Position numbers and translations under genes: made by a program. From positions 1-5,038 of the forward strand of contig JACCVM010000250.1 in the NCBI GenBank assembly GCA_013698135.1: DNA of 5,038 nt, read 5' to 3'. The notes under the pieces were generated by a model. That model did not search any database. It saw nothing but the letters and a program-made list of their open reading frames with translations, and was not told the origin of the DNA. The stretch's first letter is position 1, and each line of letters opens with the position of its first letter. Source of the stretch: Euzebyaceae bacterium (GTDB lineage: Bacteria > Actinomycetota > Nitriliruptoria > Euzebyales > Egibacteraceae). Shown in pieces: positions 1-4,922 of this stretch.

Positions 1-1
1 C

Positions 2-202
2 AAGAGCCCGTGGCAGCGGGGCACAAACGAGAACACCAACGGGCTGATCCGCCAGTACCTGCCCAAGCGCACCGACCTCAGACCCCACAGCCAGGCACAG
101 CTTGATGCCATCGCCGCAGCGCTCAACGGACGTCCTCGCAAGACCCTGCATTTCATGACACCATCACAGAAGCTCGCAGAGGCTGTTGCGTCGACCACCT
201 GA
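2..202 (+). CDS. IS30-family transposase, C-terminal fragment (5' end outside window)
   Basis: The open frame begins at base 2 and gives 66 residues before TGA at 200-202. It starts with KSPWQRGTNENTNGLIRQYL, the hallmark around the last catalytic residue of IS30-family DDE transposases; the E in TNEN is the expected third acidic residue. It ends with the family-typical tail containing LNGRPRKTL and the TPSQKL stretch. The rest of the transposase lies to the left of the window, so whether this copy is intact cannot be judged. The stop lies 87 bp from the end of the ccdA-like gene on the opposite strand, so the element's right end must fall between about 203 and 289. I could not define its inverted repeat from one end only. 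Family assignment is from motif recognition and is firm. Confidence 0.93.
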   Translation, partial: KSPWQRGTNENTNGLIRQYLPKRTDLRPHSQAQLDAIAAALNGRPRKTLHFMTPSQKLAEAVASTT

Positions 203-289
203 GCGCGCACCGCAAGGGCCGGTTGATAGATGAGGGGGCCGGGCGTCAGCGGTGGGGTGACGTGGACAGCGTTGCGGATCCGCAGGCGT
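203..289. other. Intergenic stretch holding the IS30 right end
   Basis: Short space between the convergent IS30 transposase stop and the stop of the ccdA-like gene. The IS30 terminal inverted repeat should lie here, probably in the first 35 bases, but without the left end it cannot be recognised. I see no open frame, RBS or clear terminator hairpin. Confidence 0.4.
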
Positions 290-1167
290 TCAGACGGGAA
301 ACAACTCGGCGAAGAAGTCCGCGAACACGGCCAGCGCGATGAACCACAACCCGAGGGTGATGAGGACGTGTCCGCCCCACCTCTTCACGACGGGGGCTTG
401 GCCCTTGATGCGCTGGAGGGTGGACTCCTGCGCACCGGCGACGGCGAACGCGGAGGTGAACAACAGCCCGACGAGCACCATGGCGGCGACGGCGAAGGCG
501 GTGAACGCGGCGGCGAACCCGCCGACGGTGAAGGCGTATCCGGCCAGACCGGCCAAGATCGGTCCCGTTCACCCGAAGCCGGCGAGGACGTAGCCGAACC
601 CAAACAGCGCGAAGCCGGCGAGAGGTTTTTTCCTGCGCAGGCGGGCCTGCCGACGGGTGATCGGCGCGGAGAGCCGCTCAACGTCGTGCATCGGGGACGG
701 CAGCACCCCTGTCTGCACCAGCCCGAGCAGGATTAGCAAGACGCCGACGCTGCCGCGCAGGATGATGCCGGGGGTGCTGGCGAAGGTGACGTCGGCGACA
801 GCGCCTCACCGCCGACGCCGATAGCGGCGCCGAGCACCAGCATGAACACCGACGCGCCCAAGGCCAGCGCACCTCCGAACACCATCGGACGGGCGGCTCG
901 GCCGCCGTCGCGGACGCGGGCGGCGGCCTGGCGGCCGAGCAGGCCCAGCAGCAGCGGGAACGAGCACGGCGAGAAGAACGACGCGATGCCCGCCGCGGCG
1001 GCCAAGCCCAGCAGCGCCGCGCCCTCTACTGCTGGCAACTCGAAGCGGGGGTACACGACGTAGCCGACGTAGCCGGCCAGGCCGATGACGCCGATGGCGA
1101 CGGCCAGAAGCCCGTACCGAGCGCCCGCCGACCCGCCGTGGCCGGTGTCGTCCGTGGGCTGTGGCAC
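290..1167 (-). CDS. CcdA/DsbD-like membrane thiol-redox protein, probable selenoprotein (TGA at residue 200), with a one-base frameshift
   Basis: Role (family knowledge): CcdA/DsbD transmembrane proteins carry reducing equivalents across the cytoplasmic membrane with two cysteines in separate membrane helices. Start: GTG at 1167, five bases after the HMA stop, with GGAAG just upstream. Residues 19-40 are a membrane segment. FFSPCSFPLLLGL holds the first redox Cys (C68). Further hydrophobic segments are about 94-120, 133-157, 183-215, 210-240 and the last 30 residues, which end FAELFPV. The frame breaks after L123 (near 799); restoring one G (CTG-GTC-GCC) gives GEALVADVTF and about 292 residues, a normal family length. 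The second motif reads AGFG-stop-TGPILAGL: the codon expected to be the other redox Cys is TGA (569-571), followed by a SECIS-like hairpin. I read it as selenocysteine. A nonsense mutation in a decaying gene is the alternative. It is the last gene of a MerR-regulated operon. Confidence 0.82.
537..571 (-). promoter_or_regulatory. Putative bacterial SECIS element: in-frame UGA plus hairpin with GGUCU loop
   Basis: On the - strand, TGA at 571-569 is followed by 18 nt and then GGTCT (550-546), flanked by GGCC (554-551) and GGCC (545-542). These pair as a 4-bp G/C stem, extended by two U-G wobbles (556-555 with 541-540) and, past a one-base bulge at 557, by two A-U pairs (559-558 with 539-538). 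From memory, E. coli fdhF also has UGA, 18 nt, then GGUCUG at the tip of its SelB-binding hairpin. Codon choice here is unusual for this gene: GGA, TTG, GGT and GGA fall within ten codons, whereas later codons almost all end in G or C, as if RNA structure constrained them. The stem is short and SelB binding is untested. Confidence 0.6.
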
Positions 1168-1172
1168 GCCGG

Positions 1173-1384
1173 TTACGCTTCCTTCGGCGCGTAGCCGATC
1201 TCGGTGAGCTCGCCGACGACGGCGTCACGGCTGATGCGCTGCTCGTCGTAGGTGACCGCGACCGTGTTCGTTCGATGGTCCGCCGTCACCTGCTTGACTC
1301 CGTCGACGTCACCGAGGAGGGTCCGGATCGTACGTTCGCAGCTTCCGCAGTTGATGTGCCCAACGTGGACGTCTCCTCGGCCAT
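1173..1384 (-). CDS. Heavy-metal-associated (HMA) domain protein, CopZ/MerP-like, with a one-base frameshift near the start
   Basis: Small metal-binding protein of the ferredoxin-like HMA fold, which holds soft metal ions between two cysteines and hands them to a partner. The readable part is VHVGHINCGSCERTIRTLLG and onward to EIGYAPKEA. NCGSC is the CxxC metal site and YAP near the end is the usual C-terminal HMA landmark. The best start is ATG at 1384-1382, because GGCGAGGAGAA lies at RBS distance and MAEET is typical; but that frame leaves the HMA frame after codon 5. Adding one G at 1369/1370 (ACG-GTC-CAC-GTT) joins them and gives 70 residues, the normal length. The HMA frame alone stays open upstream to about 1480 but has no good RBS there. 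It lies 5 bp before the ccdA-like gene and after a MerR-type promoter, so it is the first regulated gene. The metal cannot be named from sequence; Hg, Cu, Zn and Cd are all possible. Confidence 0.82.
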
Positions 1385-1416
1385 CTGCCGTTCTCCTCGC
1401 CTTCGACGGCTCCCCG

Positions 1417-1447
1417 ACCGTAAGGGTTCCAGTCGGTGGAAGGTCAA
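1417..1447 (-). promoter_or_regulatory. MerR-type promoter/operator of the HMA-ccdA operon (19-bp spacer)
   Basis: On the - strand, TTGACC (1447-1442) and TACGGT (1422-1417) are separated by exactly 19 bp, the over-long spacer characteristic of promoters activated by MerR-family DNA distortion. Inside the spacer is a dyad, TTCCA-CCGAC-TGGAA (arms 1441-1437 and 1431-1427), positioned as MerR operators are. The start of the operator, ACCTTCC, resembles CueR/ZntR-type sites. The predicted transcription start near 1410 leaves a leader of about 25 nt with the RBS GGAG ahead of the ATG at 1384. This places HMA and the ccdA-like gene under the adjacent regulator. Confidence 0.75.
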
Positions 1448-1499
1448 GCGGCGTCCAGCAGCGAAGCGCGTCGGGAACCACCTCGCCTGGGGCGTCGTG

Positions 1500-1937
1500 T
1501 CACCGAACCGGCGGCCCCTGGGTGGGCTCGAGCAGGTGGCAGTAGCGGACGGGCGCATCAGTGTCATCGGCGGCACGGTCGATGAGGTCACCGAGCTCGG
1601 TACGAACCTGAGTCAGAGCGGCGATGCGCTGGTCGATCTCGGCGGCGTGGCGGCGAACCGCAGCAAGGACGAAGTCGCACGGTCGCTGGGCGTGCTGTCG
1701 GTAGCCGAGCACCTCGCGGATCTCGTCAAGTGACAAGCCAAAGCGTTGCGCGCGGCGGATGAACGTGATCCGGTCGATGTCCTCGGGTCCGTAGCTCCGG
1801 TAGCCGCTTGGGCGGCGGACCGGCTCGGGGATGAGCCCGATGTCCTCGTAGTAGCGGATCGTCTTCGGGTTCACCCCGACGCGGTAGGCGACCTCGCCGA
1901 TCCGCAGGTCACCTTGGCCCTCAGTGGTCGCGGTCAT
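1500..1937 (-). CDS. MerR-family heavy-metal-responsive transcriptional regulator
   Basis: Cytoplasmic DNA-binding activator/repressor of 145 residues, the usual length for metal-sensing MerR proteins. Residues 12-32 (RIGEVAYRVGVNPKTIRYYE) are the winged helix-turn-helix, followed by the family-typical EDIGLIPEP and the RRPSGYRSY wing. Residues 50-80 hold the second helical pair, and residues 88-122 form the long dimerisation helix. C87 sits at the start of that helix, where ZntR, CadR and MerR use Cys for divalent ions and CueR has Ser; C133 in RYCHLLE is the C-terminal ligand. This points to Hg, Zn, Cd or Pb rather than Cu(I), but the exact metal is inference. ATG at 1937 is chosen because the HTH follows ten residues later; upstream AGGAAACCAGG could serve as a weak RBS. 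The gene is intact, unlike most neighbours, and lies about 115 bp upstream of HMA with the operator between. Autoregulation cannot be judged. Confidence 0.93.
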   Translation of the reverse strand: MTATTEGQGDLRIGEVAYRVGVNPKTIRYYEDIGLIPEPVRRPSGYRSYGPEDIDRITFIRRAQRFGLSLDEIREVLGYRQHAQRPCDFVLAAVRRHAAEIDQRIAALTQVRTELGDLIDRAADDTDAPVRYCHLLEPTQGPPVR

Positions 1938-2062
1938 ACTGCCTGGTTTCCTGGACGGTGTAGTGGCGATCTGGGCGACGAGATTGACGGCGTAAGCAAC
2001 GAAGATGCGTCGCCTGACACCTTCCTGGATGGACGTTGATGGGAATGTGAACCTAGACCTTT
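1938..2062. other. Spacer between merR and the IS21 remnant
   Basis: This stretch should contain the merR promoter (leftward). I see no convincing -35/-10 pair and no open frame with recognisable content. The IS21 end probably begins between 2046 (TGTGAACC) and 2063, since IS21 ends start with TG, but the junction with host sequence is not visible. Confidence 0.35.
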
Positions 2063-2130
2063 GTCGGCGGCCATGAGATGCTCCCGTAGGCGGCCACGAA
2101 GACTCCCGGTGGCGGCCTTGAGTTCTCCCC
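2063..2130 (+). repeat. Three imperfect 22-23-bp direct repeats, IS21-type multiple terminal repeats
   Basis: Copies start at 2063, 2086 and 2108. Each contains GGCGGCC followed by A/T, T/C, GA and, after a variable stretch, CTCCC: GGCGGCCATGAG, GGCGGCCACGAA and GGCGGCCTTGAG. IS21-family elements carry several such spaced repeats at each end as transposase-binding sites, and an istA fragment follows directly, so I assign these to the left end of an IS21 element. Confidence 0.65.
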
Positions 2131-2154
2131 GGTCCTGATCGTTGGCGGTGCTGA

Positions 2155-2317
2155 TTGGGCCGGTTGAGCGTCCCCTATCTGGGGTCGGCGCGCACGACCC
2201 GTCGGGAGACCGCCGCCGCCAAGCGGGCGTTGCGTTCGGGACAGCGGCGGGTGTTCAAGCCGTGGATCCCCGAGCCGGGCGGCTGGTTGCAGTTCGACTG
2301 GGGCGCGAGTCCTACGA
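2155..2317 (+). pseudogene. istA: IS21-family transposase IstA, internal fragment
   Basis: The frame gives VPYLGSARTTRRETAAAK and, further on, RRVFKPWIPEPGGWLQFDWG, the region of IstA just before and including the first catalytic aspartate (the D in QFDWG). The N-terminal DNA-binding region is absent: the terminal repeats end at 2130 and the IstA mid-region is recognisable from about 2165, so several hundred bases have been lost. There is no start codon of its own worth trusting. Downstream, the frame is cut at 2318 by the end of an IS3 element. No istB (helper ATPase) is present in the window. Dead remnant. Confidence 0.8.
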
Positions 2318-2367
2318 TGAACCGCCCCGGGTTTGCTGGAGGCTCCGAACCCACGGAGGGTGGAGCG

Positions 2368-2710
2368 ATGCCAGCACCGAGGAAGTACTCGAACGAGCTG
2401 CGTGAGCGGGCGAAGCGGCTTGTCGCCGAAGCGGCTTGTCGCCGAGGCCTGCGAGCAAGAGCCGGGACTGTCGTTGAACGCGGCGGTGCTGCGTATCGGC
2501 CCGCGTGTCGGGGTTAACCCCGACACGTTGCGGGGTTGGTGCACGCAGGCTGACATCGACGCCGGGCGCCGGCCGGGGATCACCACGGGCGACGCGGCGA
2601 CGATCAAGCAGCTGGAGGCTGAGGTCCGCGAGCTGAAGCGAGCCAACGAGATCCTGTCGGCGGCCTCCTCGTTCTTCGCGCGGGAGCTCGACCCGCGACC
2701 GCCCTGGTAG
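2368..2710 (+). pseudogene. IS3-family OrfA (HTH transposase subunit), disrupted by a 16-bp tandem duplication
   Basis: Starts at ATG 2368 after GGAGGGTGGAG. The first part reads MPAPRKYSNELRERAKRLVA, the typical start of the IS3 HTH subunit. After the duplication the frame changes and continues ACEQEPGLSLNAAVLRIG, then VNPDTLRGWCTQADIDAGRR, then the leucine-zipper-like KQLEAEVRELKRANEILS and a tail ending SFFARELDPRPPW. Removing one 16-bp copy restores a 108-residue OrfA, normal in size. OrfA binds the element ends and normally fuses with OrfB by -1 frameshifting near its 3' end; the orfB frame overlaps here as expected. Confidence 0.85.
2412..2445 (+). repeat. Perfect 16-bp tandem duplication inside orfA
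   Basis: GAAGCGGCTTGTCGCC occurs at 2412-2427 and again at 2428-2443, and the next two bases continue the period. Sixteen is one more than a multiple of three, so the duplication alone explains the frame break in OrfA. It looks like replication slippage. Confidence 0.93.
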
Positions 2711-2907
2711 TGGCCTTCATCGACGGTCACCGCAACCTCTTCGGGGTCGAGCCGATGTGCCGCGTGCTGTGTGAGCACGGCGTGCGCATCGTCCCGAGCA
2801 CCTACTACGCGGCCAGGGGACCGGACGCCGTCGGCGCGGTCGATCGCCGACGCCGCGTTGCTGGTCGAGATCCGACGTGTGCACGGTGACAGAACCAAGC
2901 CTTTACT
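2710..2907 (+). pseudogene. IS3-family OrfB, N-terminal remnant, frameshifted and lacking the integrase core
   Basis: GTG at 2710 overlaps the orfA stop and gives VAFIDGHRNLFGVEPMCRVL, then HGVRIVPSTYYAARG, the characteristic N-terminus of IS3 OrfB. Near 2820 the frame shifts by one base and continues PSARSIADAALLVEIRRVHG. In full-length proteins this is followed by the DDE integrase core, but here sequence runs straight into the right inverted repeat. The catalytic core is therefore deleted and the element cannot transpose on its own. Confidence 0.83.
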
Positions 2908-2951
2908 AAACCCGGGGCGGTGCAGATCGGGAGCATGTGCCGTTCGCTGTT

Positions 2952-2976
2952 GAAGTTCGGTGACGATCCGAACTTC
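2952..2976 (-). repeat. 9-bp hairpin at the 3' end of the IS256 transposase gene
   Basis: GAAGTTCGG (2952-2960) and CCGAACTTC (2968-2976) pair perfectly around a 7-base loop. It begins at the restored transposase stop codon and overlaps the inner part of the inverted repeat. It is not followed by a T-run on the - strand, so it is not a classical intrinsic terminator; it might still slow read-through or protect the 3' end. Confidence 0.6.
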
Positions 2977-4281
2977 TACGCGGCCTCCTTATCGTCGCAG
3001 ACGGGTGTGACATCGGCGTGGACGTGGCGGTGGAGGGCGGCGACGAGGGTCGGCATGTCGGTGCAGCCCTTGATGCGCCGGAAGTTGCGTTCGGCGTTGA
3101 GCAGCCCTGGCGGCGACCCAGCGCTTGACCATCGTGCCGTCGCGCCAGCGCTTGACCCGGCGGGTGGTGTCGCGGGCGACGGAGATCATCGACTCCGCGG
3201 CGTTGGTGGTGCTCAGGCTGCGGGCGAGCCGGTCGCTGACGCCGAGGCGGCGCACGGTGAACATCTCGGTCAGGCCCTCACGCAGCGACGCGGCAGCGTC
3301 GGGGTGCTTGGCCTCCAGGGAGCGAGCGAGCGTCTGCGCGGCGCGCAGGCCCTTGTCGGGGTCGGGGTCGGTGAACGCCGCCGCGAGCTTGCGGCCGACG
3401 AAGGCGCGCTGGTCGCGGGGCAGGTAGTCGGTGACGTTGCGGCGCTTGTGCAAGGTGCAGCGTTGCACCAGCGCCTGGTCGCCGAACACGCTGTCGACTG
3501 CGGCGCGCAGCGCCTTGGCGCCGTCGATGACGACCAGCAGGCCGTCGTCCGCGGTCAGCCCGCGGGCCACGAGGTCGGCCAGCAGGTCGGTGGCGACGCG
3601 CTTGTTCTCGGTGTCGCCCAGCCACAGTCCCACCGGCGTCTTGGTGCCGTCGACGCTGATCGCCAGCGCCACCACACAGCAGTGCTGCGCGAAGTGGATC
3701 CCGTCGATCATCAACGCCGCGACCCGCAACGCCGACAGGTCGCGGCTCATCAGCTCGTCAAGCTCGCGGGCGGTGGCGCGCACGAACCGCCGCGACACCG
3801 CCGACTTCGACGTCGACCGGGCCGCCGCCTCCACGGCCTCGCCGACCGGCTCGTTGGCGGCGCGGTGCCGGCGCGTGGCCAGCCCCGCCAGCATCCGCTC
3901 GAACACCAGGCTGTCGAGCTGGTCGTCGTCGGCGAAGGCGGCGAACGACTCCAGCGCCACCTCCTGGCCGTCCAGCGTGCGCGCCCGCGGGCGGCGCACC
4001 GCCACCTTGCGGCCGCCCAGCACCACCGACGTGTCGGTGGCGGCGTGCCGCCGCGCGGTGCGCTCCGCCAGCCTGGCGTGCTTGGGGCCGACCCTGGCAG
4101 TGACCTCGGCCTGCATCATCTCACTCATCACCGCCAGGCCGACCGACACCGACAGGGCCAGCAGCCCCTCACGCGCGGTCGCGGCGATGTCGTGCAACGC
4201 CACCCGCACCGACTCGGGCACACCCGGATCGGCCGCCACCTCGGCGGCGTCGAGCACACCAACGTCAGTTACCTTGCTCAT
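2976..4281 (-). pseudogene. IS256-family (mutator-type) transposase with a C-terminal frameshift
   Basis: DDE transposase. The best start is ATG 4281 (MSKVTDVGVLDAAEVAAD), with the strong RBS GGAGGGGGA just upstream. Landmarks: VGPKHARLAERTARRH (65-79), the catalytic D in MIDGIHF (D193), the second D in VVIDGAKALR (D253), the CTLHKRRN signature (C275, H278), and the catalytic E in TNAAESM (E363). After VKRWVAA (about 391, near 3108) the frame is lost by one extra base. Restoring it gives GLLNAERNFRRIKGC and a tail ending VCDDKEAA, stop TAG at 2978-2976, about 434 residues, which is normal. All catalytic residues precede the break, but the missing C-terminus probably inactivates it. The extra base could also be a sequence error. 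Confidence 0.9.
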
Positions 4282-4359
4282 GACGGTCCCCCTCCAAGGG
4301 TTGTCTTCCCGGACGCCCAGCACGATGCCATCCGGCACCGTCCAGGCGGGGGACCGTCA
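4281..4359 (-). promoter_or_regulatory. 12-bp inverted repeat that can hide the transposase RBS and start codon
   Basis: TGACGGTCCCCC (plus strand 4281-4292) and GGGGGACCGTCA (4348-4359) are perfect inverted repeats about 55 bases apart. In the leftward mRNA the downstream arm contains the GGGGGA ribosome site and the first two bases of AUG. A transcript entering from outside the element would carry both arms and fold the start away, whereas one starting between the arms would be translatable. This matches the known protection of IS10 and IS50 against impinging transcription; its use here is inferred. Confidence 0.55.
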
Positions 4360-4387
4360 CCTCACTTCAACAGACCTCGGGACAACC

Positions 4388-4846
4388 TCACTCTTTGAAA
4401 GGTCTGCGATAAGGCCGCCACTTGTCCTGCGCATCCGGCTTTAAGGAGGCCGCTATCCGACGCATGCCCTTTCCCGTCGTGCTGGCCAGTCTGTCGTAGT
4501 CCACGCTCGGCACGAGGAACACCGTGTCCAGAGCAGCCGTCAGCCGGTCCACCACCACGAACAGCGTGTACAAGTCCCGTCGGGCGGTGAACGTGACCGC
4601 GCGCACGTTGCCGAGGAACTTACCGCCCTGGACGCTCACCGTGTCGGTACTGCGCGCCTTCACTTGCACCGCCAAGGTCGCAGACCTACCCCGCCGGTGG
4701 AAGACAAGGTCAACGCCCTCATCATCGACAAGCGACGTCGAGACGTTCAAGACCGCATCGCTCGCAAGGATGCAGCTGGCGGCCACCAAGTGCTCCACCG
4801 CCGCACCGATGCGCCCGGTGTCAACACTCTTGCTCAGGTTAGGCAT
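4388..4846 (-). CDS. Hypothetical protein with PD-(D/E)xK nuclease-like signature (DUF4365-like)
   Basis: A 152-residue soluble protein, MPNLSKSVDTGRIGAAVEHL onward. GAAVEHLVAASCILAS (14-29) looks like the first helix of a PD-(D/E)xK fold with E18. DDEGVDLVFHRRG supplies the D of the active site, and LAVQVKAR supplies the Q-x-K (VQVK) pair, so the order E ... GVD ... QVK fits nuclease-like proteins. Whether it cuts nucleic acid is unknown. ATG 4846 is the first start after an in-frame stop; GAGG touches the ATG, too close for a normal RBS, so expression may be leaderless or coupled. The stop (4388-4390) lies about 15 bp from the IS256 end, so the C-terminus (WRPYRRPFKE) may have been shortened by the insertion. 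Codon use is less G/C-biased than in the metal operon, fitting a separate origin. The gene follows an HTH gene on the same strand. Confidence 0.7.
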   Translation of the reverse strand: MPNLSKSVDTGRIGAAVEHLVAASCILASDAVLNVSTSLVDDEGVDLVFHRRGRSATLAVQVKARSTDTVSVQGGKFLGNVRAVTFTARRDLYTLFVVVDRLTAALDTVFLVPSVDYDRLASTTGKGMRRIAASLKPDAQDKWRPYRRPFKE

Positions 4847-4922
4847 CCTCGCTGCTCACGGGAAGCAAACTACCTACCTAGCGCGGGCGGCAGGCCGCAG
4901 ACTTCCAAGGGCAGCCGATCCC
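4847..4922. other. 76-bp gap between the HTH gene and the nuclease-like gene
   Basis: Contains a short TAGGTAGGTAG tract on the - strand about 25 bases before the ATG at 4846. No hairpin terminator or clear promoter is visible. The spacing allows either co-transcription or a private promoter. Confidence 0.35.

Larger units (their letters stand above)
2318..2924 (+). mobile_element. Internally deleted IS3-family element (607 bp) with both terminal inverted repeats
   Basis: The left end TGAACCGCCCCGGGTTT (2318-2334) and the right end AAACCCGGGGCGGTGCA (2908-2924) are inverted repeats matching at 16 of 17 positions. Between them lie an IS3-type orfA and only the first part of orfB; a complete element of this type is about 1.2-1.3 kb, so roughly half is missing. 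It is inserted in the istA remnant. Flanks are CGA on the left and GAT on the right, so at most a 2-bp overlap (GA) remains of a target duplication. Confidence 0.8.
2947..4373 (-). mobile_element. IS256-family insertion sequence (about 1.43 kb) with 23-bp inverted repeats
   Basis: Ends at 2947-2969 and 4351-4373 are inverted repeats matching at 20 of 23 positions; the shared parts are CTGTTGAAGT and GGTGACG. They enclose one transposase gene, and the total length is normal for the family. Flanks (GTGCCGTTCG on the left, ACCTCGGGAC on the right) show no 8-9-bp target duplication, suggesting an old insertion, a rearrangement through this copy, or that the true tips differ by a few bases. Confidence 0.75.

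Noticed and set aside
545..568. Alternative hairpin GACCG/CGGTC immediately after the TGA as the SECIS
   Set aside because: Its loop starts only about 12 nt after the UGA and lacks a GG(U) tip, whereas the overlapping GGCC hairpin has the expected distance and loop.
230..736. + strand open frame of 168 codons opposite the ccdA-like gene
   Set aside because: Composition is typical of a GC-rich shadow (runs of E, G, D and R); the hydrophobic CcdA segments are on the - strand.
795..822. Programmed ribosomal frameshift in the ccdA-like gene
   Set aside because: No slippery heptamer or obvious stimulatory structure at the break; a missing G explains it more simply.
1173..1481. HMA protein starting at GTG/ATG near 1481 with a 35-residue N-terminal extension
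   Set aside because: That extension would overlap the MerR-type promoter and is of unusual composition; the RBS lies before the ATG at 1384.
2063..2130. Short spaced repeats as a CRISPR array
   Set aside because: The copies are imperfect and directly adjacent, with no unique spacers, and they fit IS21 terminal repeats.
2053..2898. Long - strand open frame across the IS21/IS3 remnants
   Set aside because: Its translation has no recognisable family, and the + strand carries IstA, OrfA and OrfB signatures in the same bases.
2952..2976. Intrinsic terminator
   Set aside because: A good stem but no T-run follows on either strand; recorded as a hairpin only.
2920..4398. Very long + strand open frame (492 codons) opposite the IS256 transposase
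   Set aside because: It is a high-GC antisense shadow: low-complexity, His/Gln/Arg/Gly-rich translation without domains, while the opposite strand carries a clear DDE transposase.
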